DNA of 64,000 nucleotides from G963662985 sp963662985 (GCA_963662985.1 OY760067.1:558001-622000); one strand, 5' to 3'; counted from the first letter of the stretch, positions 8,101 through 16,830 are shown. Numbers and translations are program-made. Notes: a model not told the origin generated them from the sequence alone.

Positions 8101-9408
8101 CTACTTGTTTTGAAATTCTTCACCATCTAATTTGACACGCAAGTAGGCGGGGCGATCTAAATCAATTTGATGATAGATGGATCTTTTCTTGGGCAAAACG
8201 GGGGCGGCGATGTGCCCCACTGGCTCCGGAAATTCAACTTCAAAATCAGGTTCTTCTTCCATTCGCTTTGCGACTTGAGTAATTTCATATTCCAAAGCTG
8301 AATCTACATAAGTTCCTGCTCGTTTGGAGAGATAAGGAGGAACGACTGTATCTTCAATTTCGATCTCTTGTGGGCGTTCTTGCGACATTTTCTCTTGTTT
8401 GAGTTTAGGTTGTTTAATGTCCATTTTGGCAATGATATCTTGCTGTTTGGTGGCGCCAATGCCGGTCATTACCATGATGACTTGCACAGTATCGATCAAA
8501 TGGGGATCATTGGTAACACCCCAGATCAATTCTACATCAGGGTGCATTTGATGATTGAGTTCTGAAAGGGCTTCGCTGACTTCATAAAGAGAAAAGTCGT
8601 CGCCACCTTTCATGCTGATGATGAGTCCTGATGCTTCGGAAAGGGCGATATTTTCTAATAAGGGATGGGTGGTGGCTTGTTGGATGGCTTTGAGGGTGCG
8701 GTTTTCACCTGTACCTTGCCCGATAGTCATAAAGGCACCGCCACCTTGATGGAGGAGGTGTTGGACGTGGGCAAAATCTACATTGATGATGCCGTCATCT
8801 GTGATGAGTTCGGAGAGACCTTGCACGGCTTGACGAAGGACATCATCTGCCAATTGGAAAGCCATGTCGATGGGGAGATCTACGGGCGCCATGGTGAGAA
8901 TGCGGTCGTTAGGGATGGTGATGAGGGTGTTAGCCACGGATTGGAGCTTTTCGATACCCCATTTGGCATTGCGTTGACGTACACCTGCTTCAAACTTGAA
9001 GGGTGTGGTGACGATGGCGATGACTGTGGCGCCAATCGATTTAGCAGCTTCGGCAGCAACAATGATGCTACCTGTGCCTGTGCCTCCGCCCATGCCAGCG
9101 GTGAGGAAGACTACATCAGCACCAGCTAAGGCGTCTTCAATTTCGTTTCGGCTTTCTAAGGCAGCTTGATAGCCAATGCGAGGATCGCCCCCTGCACCAA
9201 GACCACGGGTGAGCTTGCTGCCGATAAGGAGCTCTTTGTCAGCATTAGTTTTGAGCGCTTGCGCGTCTGTGTTGGCGGCGATATATTCGACACCTTGATA
9301 GCCAAATTCCACCATACGGTTGATGGCATTGCATCCTGCTCCGCCAAGTCCGAGGACTTTGAGGGTGGGGACATAAATTTCATTTGTTTTGGTTTGTGTT
9401 TTGTTCAT
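8101..9408 (-). CDS. Divergent FtsZ paralogue (FtsZ2) with altered T7 loop
   Basis: Tubulin/FtsZ-family protein of about 435 residues. The GTP-binding parts are intact: GLGGAGCNA near the N-terminus and the tubulin signature GGGTGTG (about residues 108-114). The T7 loop, which enters the next subunit's pocket to activate GTP hydrolysis, reads NVDFAHV, while the canonical FtsZ in this window reads NLDFADV; the second catalytic Asp is His here. Nucleotide binding and polymerisation may persist while hydrolysis is weak; this is inference. The C-terminal tail is long and holds two PAYLR-like peptides (PPYLSKR about 358, PAYLRVK about 421), resembling the FtsA-binding tail of FtsZ. AAAGGAG precedes ATG 9408; a GTG at 9411 is possible. 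It is the fourth gene of a seven-gene operon. Confidence 0.9.
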   Translation of the reverse strand: MNKTQTKTNEIYVPTLKVLGLGGAGCNAINRMVEFGYQGVEYIAANTDAQALKTNADKELLIGSKLTRGLGAGGDPRIGYQAALESRNEIEDALAGADVVFLTAGMGGGTGTGSIIVAAEAAKSIGATVIAIVTTPFKFEAGVRQRNAKWGIEKLQSVANTLITIPNDRILTMAPVDLPIDMAFQLADDVLRQAVQGLSELITDDGIINVDFAHVQHLLHQGGGAFMTIGQGTGENRTLKAIQQATTHPLLENIALSEASGLIISMKGGDDFSLYEVSEALSELNHQMHPDVELIWGVTNDPHLIDTVQVIMVMTGIGATKQQDIIAKMDIKQPKLKQEKMSQERPQEIEIEDTVVPPYLSKRAGTYVDSALEYEITQVAKRMEEEPDFEVEFPEPVGHIAAPVLPKKRSIYHQIDLDRPAYLRVKLDGEEFQNK

Positions 9409-9434
9409 CACGCACTCCTTTGCTGGGTCACAAT

Positions 9435-10883
9435 TTACGCTTTTGCCAATGCTTCTGCGATTTTTTCTGCATCACCACGCATTTGGGTGACGTTGCAACC
9501 AGCGGCATAAAGTTCTGATAAGTTTTGATTGGGAAAATCTGAAGCAACCCCAATCACGAGCACATTCTTGGCGGCTCGCGCTTCTTTGACGGAGAAACCA
9601 ATTGTGGGTTTATATTTTTTCACATAAGGTTTGATAACATCCAAGTGCCAATCGGAGACACCCCAGTCATACGCTGGAAGGAGAACATAATTTTCAATAG
9701 TGACGGGTTTGCCGATGCCGGTTTCAACTTTATTGTCGGCTTTGTCTTTTTGGGCAAAATTTGAAATATCAAATTGGGGATTATAGCCATGAATTCTTTT
9801 TTGTTCTGTGGATTCAGGTGTTGAAACTGATTGAGAAAGGTTTGGTTGTGTTTCAATATGGAATCCTTCATTTTCGTAGCCTTCTTCCAAGACAGTGTTA
9901 TTCACAAGATCTTGTTCTTGGACATAGATGGTTTGAAGAAGCTCAGGACTGCGCAAAGGTTGCCCGGCAGGATTGAACCATGCTTGAGCGTAGTTGGCAT
10001 CAGATTCAATGGCTGATAATAACCAGAAGTTACAACTGAGAACATTTTCTGGAATACGCGTAATCATATCTGTTTGATTAAGTTTTAAGGTTTCTAACAC
10101 GTCGGCGAGAGTTTGTTGATGGCGTTCCGCAGAAATAAATCCGGTTTCATCGCCTACCCCAAGCAAAAAGATGGGTAAGCCTGTGTCTACATGAGAAAAG
10201 AGGACAGTGTTATACCAATCGTAAATATGAAAGCCTTTATTATCTTGTGAACCGGTGGGGGTGAAATAAGGTTTGGTGGCGGGGAAGATATCTTGACCGC
10301 CAGCCCCCCAAGAAACGGGATGGTCGTTAAACCAGGCGTAGGCACCAATGCCAATGTTTTGAAGCCATTGTGCACTGTGATCATTTTTTAATTCGGTTAA
10401 TACGTTGTCTAAAAAGGCTGTATCCCAAAAATCACCACCGGGTTGCATGGGGGCTAAGATTGGGGTGATGCCAGCATCCATCGCGGGTTGCGCTAAGTTT
10501 GCAAAAATATCTGCAAATCGTTGGGCAAGATTGGGTTGTTGCCATTCGATTTTATCCCATTGGGAACGAAGATTGGGGCGATCAAACATGGCGACATAAC
10601 GAATGCCCCAAGTGGCATAGTTCTTGATGATTGAACGGAAATCATCGATATTGGGGAGTTCTTTGAGGGAAAACTTAAAATGTAAGATCAATTCAATGCC
10701 AGCGTTGCGCATGGCTTTGATGAACGCATCGGAAATAGTGCGATCAGTGGGCACATTGAGCACTAGCCAATTGGCGTTGAGGTCTTTTAGGATGGGAATC
10801 CATTGTTGTGCATCACTTTCTTGGTAGTGATCAAAATCTTGAAAATAATTGAAACCAATTTTTGTTTTGTTAATTCCGTTCAT
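9435..10883 (-). CDS. TIM-barrel (glycoside-hydrolase-like) protein of unknown specificity
   Basis: 482 residues. Residues 5-330 read like a (beta/alpha)8 barrel of the glycoside-hydrolase kind: repeated strands such as WLVLNVP, ELILHFKF, IRYVAMFDRPN, ITPILAPMQPGGDFWD, GIGAYAWFNDHP and PIFLLGVGDETGF. Catalytic carboxylates cannot be assigned with certainty. A low-complexity linker (about 335-385) leads to an approximately 95-residue C-terminal alpha/beta domain. There is no signal peptide, which is odd for a wall hydrolase. RBS AAGGAG is 7 nt before ATG. It lies between the C39/LysM gene and ftsZ2 in the operon; ftsZ2 starts 26 nt after its stop. Confidence 0.6.
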   Translation of the reverse strand: MNGINKTKIGFNYFQDFDHYQESDAQQWIPILKDLNANWLVLNVPTDRTISDAFIKAMRNAGIELILHFKFSLKELPNIDDFRSIIKNYATWGIRYVAMFDRPNLRSQWDKIEWQQPNLAQRFADIFANLAQPAMDAGITPILAPMQPGGDFWDTAFLDNVLTELKNDHSAQWLQNIGIGAYAWFNDHPVSWGAGGQDIFPATKPYFTPTGSQDNKGFHIYDWYNTVLFSHVDTGLPIFLLGVGDETGFISAERHQQTLADVLETLKLNQTDMITRIPENVLSCNFWLLSAIESDANYAQAWFNPAGQPLRSPELLQTIYVQEQDLVNNTVLEEGYENEGFHIETQPNLSQSVSTPESTEQKRIHGYNPQFDISNFAQKDKADNKVETGIGKPVTIENYVLLPAYDWGVSDWHLDVIKPYVKKYKPTIGFSVKEARAAKNVLVIGVASDFPNQNLSELYAAGCNVTQMRGDAEKIAEALAKA

Positions 10884-10942
10884 AAGTAACTCCTTCTCTG
10901 ATTAATATGCAAGAGATGTGCCAAATCAATCTTTTTTCCAAT

Positions 10943-12193
10943 TTATGTATAGTTTTGGATTGGATTGATGATCTCTAGTACATCTCCGGGTGAAAATGCG
11001 TTCACAGGAGGTAAATTGTTATAGTATTTGATGACTTCCCATTTGAGGGGATCGTCGTAGTATTTGAGGGCGATCAGACCTAGATCGTCTGATTGGCTGA
11101 CGGTGTGATCAATGACAATCGTTCCCCACTCTCCCATGGCTTGGAGATAGGTTTGGGCAACTTGATTGTTGGAGACAGTGGGTTGTGCCATACCGATATA
11201 GGCAGCCCATGCGGCAATCTTACGGATGTCATCGGGATCTGCCGGGGTGAGATCCAAATAGGGAGAACTGCCACCAATAGGACGTTGGTCTTCTGGGAGG
11301 AATTCGATGGGGATGCGGAGAGGCTCTGGAATGAGCAGGACTGTGCCATCAGAGACAACATCTGAAACCGCAAGTCCGTTATACGCACGGATTACATCCC
11401 ATTTGAGGGGATCATCGTAATAATACAATGCAATCATACTCATGGTATCCCCTGCTTGGACGGTATGCTCGACATAAACATCTCCCCAACCATCCATGGC
11501 TTCGAGATAAGAAGCTACAACTGTGGGTGAAGTGAGACTGGGAACGTCTCTGTTGTTATACAAACACCAAGCGGTGATTTTACGATTATCGAGGGGATCC
11601 ATGGTGGGAACATTGGTGGTTTGCCAAACACCATTTACTTTTATGGTGTCACATTTTTGATTACAGTAAATGCCAGAAGCATTACGGTTGCCATCTTTGG
11701 AGTTTTGGTTCCAGGCAGTGAAAAACTGATCGTGGGTCCAACGTTTATACTTGCCTTCTTCACGACGACTCCCCCACCAGAGGGGATCATGCACGTAAAC
11801 ATATTTTTCATCGTAGCCTGAGACCACTAAAAAGTGCGGGCCAGTGAAGAAGGATTGGGTGGAAACACCATAATCTACGGAGACAAAGTATCCGTAGTGA
11901 ATTAGGGCAATGATAGGCCGACCTTGATCTAAGAGATCAAAAAGATATTGACGACCTGCACCAGAAAAATAAGTGAAAGTGATGCCGTAGGATTCAGAGG
12001 CGCGCATCAATTGATAGATGGAGACAAATTCAGTTGTGCTGGCACCTGTGCGGATGTGCACGGCGTTTGTGGTGACATTGATATCAAAGCCATTTAAAAT
12101 CATGGCTAAGGAAGCAGGACCACAATCATTGCGAGAACGATTGGCGTCGCTATCTTCTTGCGATTTATATGGGATTGGCAGGATTACACCCAT
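10943..12193 (-). CDS. C39-like papain-fold peptidase with two LysM modules
   Basis: 416 residues from the ATG that follows GGAG by 6 nt (a longer start at 12205 is less likely). Residues 1-180 match the C39_2 papain-like fold: the probable nucleophile Cys24 in NDCGPAS, His120 in GPHFLVVSGYD and Asp136 in YVHDP. The rest is a tandem duplication of an approximately 85-residue module (about 206-290 and 326-410), each a short helical part plus a LysM-type domain (HTVQAGDTM, then a degenerate HTVSQSDDL). LysM binds peptidoglycan or chitin-like glycans. No signal peptide or membrane segment is visible, so how it would reach the wall is unclear. It is the second gene of the FtsZ2 operon. Confidence 0.75.
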   Translation of the reverse strand: MGVILPIPYKSQEDSDANRSRNDCGPASLAMILNGFDINVTTNAVHIRTGASTTEFVSIYQLMRASESYGITFTYFSGAGRQYLFDLLDQGRPIIALIHYGYFVSVDYGVSTQSFFTGPHFLVVSGYDEKYVYVHDPLWWGSRREEGKYKRWTHDQFFTAWNQNSKDGNRNASGIYCNQKCDTIKVNGVWQTTNVPTMDPLDNRKITAWCLYNNRDVPSLTSPTVVASYLEAMDGWGDVYVEHTVQAGDTMSMIALYYYDDPLKWDVIRAYNGLAVSDVVSDGTVLLIPEPLRIPIEFLPEDQRPIGGSSPYLDLTPADPDDIRKIAAWAAYIGMAQPTVSNNQVAQTYLQAMGEWGTIVIDHTVSQSDDLGLIALKYYDDPLKWEVIKYYNNLPPVNAFSPGDVLEIINPIQNYT

Positions 12194-12283
12194 GGTACAC
12201 TCCATTGAAAAGGTTTCTGTTAATAATGCAATATTTGTACCAATTGCGATTATTTCCTCTTTTCAAGGAGTTTTTAAGAAAGT

Positions 12284-13609
12284 TTATTCGATTGGGGGTT
12301 GCCCTTCCACGGTGGGTTGGGGAGTGAAGGTGGGGATGGGGGTGGTTGTGATGGTGGGCTGGGGAGCAGGGGTTTCGATGCGATCGATGAAGAATGTAGC
12401 TTGATAGACTTCGCCAAAATTGCCAAGATTATTGTAAATCGTACCATTATAGTCTATGGTGAGAGCTGCTGCGTTTCCGGAGATAATTTTTACTGAACTT
12501 TCACCAAAGAAATACCAATCTGTATTGGGTTTAACACGGCTTTTGAGCTCTTCTTTTCCATCCACAATGACTTTCAAATAAGTACGTTGAGAGGCTGTAA
12601 TCTGAATACGAATGGTAGTGCCGATAGGTGCTTCGGGGACAGGTGTACTGGTTGCAATCGTATCCAATCCTGTTCCATCCCCATTAAAAGGGGCCATTTG
12701 GGTTGCGTTCGGATCTATGGTACCTTCTATGGTGAGAGTTGCGGTTGGCGTTGCTTCAAGCGTGGGGGTTGCGTAAGTTTCTGCATTGGTAAGTTCTTCG
12801 CGAGTGGTTACAACGCGGCGAATGCCCCAAATGCCAAAGGCTACGACGAGTAATACGCTGACAATCACAACAAACATATCAACTGTAAACACATCTTTGA
12901 TCCAAATCCAAATTAAAGATCTGACTTTTTTGGCTTCTTTATTTTGGTCATAAGGTCCGGGGACTTCACGGTTTTCTGTAAATGTTGCTTGGAGGCGATC
13001 TCCAAATTTTTCAAGAACCCATTCTCTTTCTACACTGAGAAATTCAGCATAAGAGAGCATCATGCCACGGGCTTGCACGGGAGAGGCAAACAGATCAAAT
13101 TCATTTTTTTCAATCAAGCGTATATAATGTGCGGGGATTTTGAGATGTTTGGAAACTTCTTCCACGGAAGCACCAAGTGTTTCTCGTCTTTCTCGTAAAC
13201 GTTCGCCAATTGAAATATCGTTGTTATGTTTATAAGAAGGATCTATTTGATCTTGAAGCATTTCTTGTTTTGAATCCTGGTCAGGTTCAATCTTTGAAGA
13301 ATTATCTTCTGAAGAAGCATCTTCCACTGAATTTGATGTTGTTTCTGATGGAGATGGTTGTTGCTGTAATTGTTCTTCGGTTGGTACGACAGGTTCTTCT
13401 TCAAATTCTGAAAGATCTAGACCGATAAATGCAGCATAATTTTTGAGAAAGCCAAGCGCTTGGGGGCGGGATGGGAAACTATCAATAGCACCTTCTTCCA
13501 ACATTTGGACATAAATGGGCTTCATGAAGATTTTTTTTGAGACATCTTCTACTGAAAGTTTTTGTTGTTTTCTTTTTTGGGCGAGGGCTTTACCAATCTT
13601 TTTATACAT
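12284..13609 (-). CDS. RodZ-like membrane protein with two N-terminal HTH domains
   Basis: 441 residues. Two RodZ-type helix-turn-helix domains (about 1-65 and 133-195) are separated by an acidic, Ser/Gln-rich linker; ordinary RodZ has one. One transmembrane helix (about 243-263) follows, then a Thr/Pro-rich linker and a beta-rich extracytoplasmic domain resembling DUF4115 (about 330-410) and a Pro/Thr tail. RodZ links the MreB cytoskeleton to wall synthesis; here the gene heads the FtsZ2 operon and no mreB is nearby, so a link to FtsZ2 is plausible but unproven. There is no Shine-Dalgarno: a TATAAT box ends exactly 6 nt before the ATG, so the mRNA may be leaderless. Confidence 0.8.
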   Translation of the reverse strand: MYKKIGKALAQKRKQQKLSVEDVSKKIFMKPIYVQMLEEGAIDSFPSRPQALGFLKNYAAFIGLDLSEFEEEPVVPTEEQLQQQPSPSETTSNSVEDASSEDNSSKIEPDQDSKQEMLQDQIDPSYKHNNDISIGERLRERRETLGASVEEVSKHLKIPAHYIRLIEKNEFDLFASPVQARGMMLSYAEFLSVEREWVLEKFGDRLQATFTENREVPGPYDQNKEAKKVRSLIWIWIKDVFTVDMFVVIVSVLLVVAFGIWGIRRVVTTREELTNAETYATPTLEATPTATLTIEGTIDPNATQMAPFNGDGTGLDTIATSTPVPEAPIGTTIRIQITASQRTYLKVIVDGKEELKSRVKPNTDWYFFGESSVKIISGNAAALTIDYNGTIYNNLGNFGEVYQATFFIDRIETPAPQPTITTTPIPTFTPQPTVEGQPPIE

Positions 13610-13615
13610 AGGCGT

Positions 13616-13621
13616 ATTATA
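13616..13621 (-). promoter_or_regulatory. -10 box of the FtsZ2 operon, probably leaderless
   Basis: TATAAT on the minus strand, 6 nt (ACGCCT) before the ATG of the RodZ-like gene. No convincing -35 and no ribosome site. Transcription would start at or next to the A of ATG. Confidence 0.65.
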
Positions 13622-13683
13622 AACGATAGGGAAGAAAACTTGGCGAATTTAATCTATTTTTCAGATGTTTGATAACTTAAGGC

Positions 13684-13709
13684 AAAACCGCTCCGATTAA
13701 GGAGCGGTT
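13684..13709 (-). terminator. Rho-independent terminator after livF
   Basis: Perfect 9-bp stem AACCGCTCC / GGAGCGGTT with a 6-nt loop; on the minus strand it is followed by TTTT. It ends the liv operon ahead of the FtsZ2 operon. Confidence 0.85.
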
Positions 13710-13752
13710 GAAAAACAATAAATCATTTTTCTAGTTGCATATTCTATTAAGT

Positions 13753-14475
13753 TTAACCACCGAGATAGGCTTTTTGGACCATTTCGTTTTCGATTAATGC
13801 ACTTGCTTCGTCTTCTAATACAATTTCGCCTGTTTGCAAGACATAACCGCGATCTGCGATGGATAAGGCCATTTGAGCGTTTTGTTCCACTAATAAGATT
13901 GTGGTTCCTTTGTCATTAATGTCACGTATAATATCAAAAATCTGTTCAACCAAAATGGGGGCTAACCCCATGGAAGGTTCATCCATTAATAATACTTCTG
14001 GTCCGGCCATCAAGGCACGTGCCATTGCAAGCATTTGTTGTTCACCACCAGAGAGGGTTCCACCTAATTGTTTTTGGCGCTCTTTGAGGCGAGGGAACAA
14101 AGTGAAGGATTCTTCTAAGCGTTGTTCAATCAACTCTCGATCATTGACGGTGTAGGCGCCCATTTCGAGATTTTCTAGTACGGACATACGAGAGAAGATT
14201 TTTCGACCTTCTGGCACTTGAATGATACCCATTTTCACTATTTTTTGGGCAGGTGTTTCAGTGATGTCTTCACCATTAAAATAGAGGTTACCACTGGTTG
14301 GTTGATAAATCCCAGAAATGGTATTCAAAGTTGTACTTTTACCAGCACCGTTGGAACCGATTAGGGCTACGATCTCTCCTTGATTTAGGGTGAGGCTGAT
14401 GCCTTTTAACGCTTTGATCGCACCATAAGAAACATGGATATCTTTCACTTGGAGCATTACGTCTTTATTTGCCAT
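13753..14475 (-). CDS. livF: Branched-chain amino acid ABC transporter ATP-binding protein LivF
   Basis: 240-residue cytoplasmic ATPase, one of two that power the import complex with LivHMG. Walker A GSNGAGKST, signature LSGGEQQ and Walker B LLMDEPS are present, plus the LivF-type VPEGRKIFSRMSV segment. The start is the ATG after AGGAG (14475), overlapping livG by 11 nt; a longer frame reaching 14547 lies within livG and is unlikely to be used. It is the last gene of the livKHMGF operon. Substrate class is from family knowledge; such transporters may also carry amides or urea. Confidence 0.95.
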   Translation of the reverse strand: MANKDVMLQVKDIHVSYGAIKALKGISLTLNQGEIVALIGSNGAGKSTTLNTISGIYQPTSGNLYFNGEDITETPAQKIVKMGIIQVPEGRKIFSRMSVLENLEMGAYTVNDRELIEQRLEESFTLFPRLKERQKQLGGTLSGGEQQMLAMARALMAGPEVLLMDEPSMGLAPILVEQIFDIIRDINDKGTTILLVEQNAQMALSIADRGYVLQTGEIVLEDEASALIENEMVQKAYLGG

Positions 14476-15283
14476 TGCTCTTCTCCTTGCGTTCTTTTTG
14501 GAATTTTTCAGATAAAGCTGCTGCACCAGGTCCAAGATAGGCTTCAATCACACGTTTGTTGTTTTGAATTTCTTCTGGCACCCCTTCCGCAATCTTTTGA
14601 CCAAAGTCGATGACGGAGATTTGTTCAGAAATTTCCATGATAACTTTCATGTCATGTTCAATCATCAAAACGGTGATGCCGAGATCATCACGCAAACGAC
14701 GGATGAGGTCAATCATTTCGACGGTTTCTTGCGGGTTCATGCCTGCGGTAGGTTCATCTAAAAGAATCAATTTTGGATCACTAGCGATGGCGCGGGCAAT
14801 TTCTAAACGGCGTTGGGCACCATAAGGCATGCTGGTTGCCATCCAATCACCCATACCACTCAATCCCACATAATCGATCACTTCAAGACCCTTTTCAATC
14901 GCTTTTTTCTCTTCACGATGATAGCGAGGGGTATGGAAGACTGAATCAATTACATTTGTTTTGAGATTGACAGTTTGGCCGACCATCACATTTTCGAGGG
15001 CGGTCATGGCTGCAAACAAACGAATATTTTGATAAGTTCGTGCAATTCCTTTGCTAGCAATTTTGTTGGTGGGCAAGCCTTTGATGGATTCACCCATGAA
15101 TAATACTTCACCAATTTCAGGGGTGTAGAAGCCAGAAAGGCAGTTGAACAAGGTTGTTTTGCCTGCACCGTTTGGTCCAATGATACTCGAGATTGTCTTT
15201 TCTGGAATGGTGATGTTGACAGAATCGACTGCCACCAACCCACCAAATATCTTTGAGACATTGATTGTTTCGATCACGTTCAT
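14465..15283 (-). CDS. livG: Branched-chain amino acid ABC transporter ATP-binding protein LivG
   Basis: 272 residues. Walker A GPNGAGKTT and Walker B LILLDEPTAGMNP are standard; the signature motif is MPYGAQRR, the LivG form of LSYGQQR. The C-terminal extension with IDFGQKIAEG and AYLG is usual for this subfamily. It overlaps livM by 4 nt upstream and livF by 11 nt downstream, indicating coupled translation. The final 15 residues are highly charged (EKFQKERKEKSNGK). Confidence 0.95.
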   Translation of the reverse strand: MNVIETINVSKIFGGLVAVDSVNITIPEKTISSIIGPNGAGKTTLFNCLSGFYTPEIGEVLFMGESIKGLPTNKIASKGIARTYQNIRLFAAMTALENVMVGQTVNLKTNVIDSVFHTPRYHREEKKAIEKGLEVIDYVGLSGMGDWMATSMPYGAQRRLEIARAIASDPKLILLDEPTAGMNPQETVEMIDLIRRLRDDLGITVLMIEHDMKVIMEISEQISVIDFGQKIAEGVPEEIQNNKRVIEAYLGPGAAALSEKFQKERKEKSNGK

Positions 15284-16830
15284 GATTTTGCCTCCTTTTT
15301 ATCAGAGACAGTCTCTTCATAATCTTCTGCTAGTTTGGGGCGTTTCATTGGCAAAAGACCTTCTGGACGGGCAAGCATCATCAACACTAATAATGCACCG
15401 AACACGAGCATTCGATAGCTGGAAAGATCTCGAAGGAGTTCTGGCAAGCCTTTGAGCACGAAGGAACCGAGGATTACGCCGGGGATGGAGCCCATGCCAC
15501 CAACGATGACAAGACACAAAACATTGATGGATACCATCATGACATGGTCTTCAGGACCGGTGAATTGGTTTCGAGATGCAAATAAAGCACCTGCTAGCCC
15601 TGCGATGGCGGCACCAATGGCGAGCGCAAGTAATTTGTTTTTGAAGACATCAATCCCGGTTGCTTTGGCAACGGTTTCATCTGCTTGAATGGCTTCAAAT
15701 GTGCGCCCTGTGCGGGAGTATTGAATGCGGGAAGCGATGAAAATCAGGACGAGGACAAAGAAGATAATTAAGTGCATAAAATTGACATCGGTTGAAATCA
15801 ACTTCCCAAAGAGAGTAGGTTGCCCAATGGCGCGTACCCCACGAGGTCCGTTGGTGATGTTTTCTAACAAGTCACTTTTAATGAGAATACGGGTCATTTC
15901 ACCGAATGCCAAGGTAACGATGGCGAGGTAGTCCCCACGTAGGTTTAAGATTGGCAGACCGAGTAAGATACCGGTGAAGGTTGAAACAAGCACGGAAACC
16001 AAGAGGGCTAACCAGAAGTTCATTTCGATGCCGTGGGGTTCTAAGGCGGTTAATAGACCAAAGGTATAAGCACCAATGGCAAACCAAGCTACATAACCAA
16101 GCATCAATTGCCCAGAAAGACCTACGATGATGTTGAGGCCAAGACCGAGCAGGATATAAATTCCCACCGTTCCCATCACATAGTTCCAATAACCACCCCA
16201 TTTTGTGGGAAGGAAATATAAAAGGAACAAGGCAATGGCAAAGAAGGCAATTTTTGTCCAACGATTTCCAAATACTTTTTCAATTTGTGGTTTCTCTAAG
16301 AAGGCTTTTCGTTTTGCAGTTTGTTTGGCGATGAATGCATGCCAGTTTTCTGTTTTGAAAACAACTTTTGCGATAACAGCACCTAAGACTGCTGAAAGAA
16401 TCATTGTGCCAGCATAACGTAAGATGACTGCGGCAACTGTGCTTTCGTAGAGCATAAAGAAACCAATATTATCTGGTGAGAATTCAGGAAGATATTCACG
16501 GAATTTTGCACCGTTCAAATACATGGGATTAACTACCGCTAATAAGGCAATAATCACCAAGCTGGCGAATACACCAATCAAGACGGAGGATACAAGAACT
16601 TCGCTCCATTTGCTTTCTTCATTTATTGCTTTGAATCCAAGGAAGAATAAAATTAATCCAAAGAGAAGCAAAAGATTGAAAACAGGGATTTGTCCCGATT
16701 CGGTTGTGTTTTTGAAGAGATTACTCAGCATGTTTGAAAGCACTACTGAGAAACCAATCAAATCTAAGAAAATTAAGATAAAACCAGTTACTAAACCGGT
16801 TTGAATTGAGTTTTTAATACATTTCTTCAT
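15280..16830 (-). CDS. livM: Branched-chain amino acid ABC transporter permease LivM (long form)
   Basis: 516-residue integral membrane permease. The C-terminal 300 residues match the LivM/BPD_transp_2 family, including GLGLNIIVGLSGQLMLGY and the EAA-like region TGIDVFKNKLLALAIGAAIAGLAGALFA. The first 200 residues add several transmembrane helices separated by a charged segment (KQTAKRKAFLEKPQIEK); this N-terminal extension makes it longer than typical LivM (about 320-430). Start ATG overlaps the livH stop by 1 nt. It forms the channel with LivH. Confidence 0.92.
   Translation of the reverse strand: MKKCIKNSIQTGLVTGFILIFLDLIGFSVVLSNMLSNLFKNTTESGQIPVFNLLLLFGLILFFLGFKAINEESKWSEVLVSSVLIGVFASLVIIALLAVVNPMYLNGAKFREYLPEFSPDNIGFFMLYESTVAAVILRYAGTMILSAVLGAVIAKVVFKTENWHAFIAKQTAKRKAFLEKPQIEKVFGNRWTKIAFFAIALFLLYFLPTKWGGYWNYVMGTVGIYILLGLGLNIIVGLSGQLMLGYVAWFAIGAYTFGLLTALEPHGIEMNFWLALLVSVLVSTFTGILLGLPILNLRGDYLAIVTLAFGEMTRILIKSDLLENITNGPRGVRAIGQPTLFGKLISTDVNFMHLIIFFVLVLIFIASRIQYSRTGRTFEAIQADETVAKATGIDVFKNKLLALAIGAAIAGLAGALFASRNQFTGPEDHVMMVSINVLCLVIVGGMGSIPGVILGSFVLKGLPELLRDLSSYRMLVFGALLVLMMLARPEGLLPMKRPKLAEDYEETVSDKKEAKS

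Noticed and set aside
8665..9129. 154-codon frame on the plus strand opposite ftsZ2
   Set aside because: It is the antisense of the ftsZ2 glycine-rich core; no ribosome site, no recognisable domain, and codon pattern follows from the sense gene.
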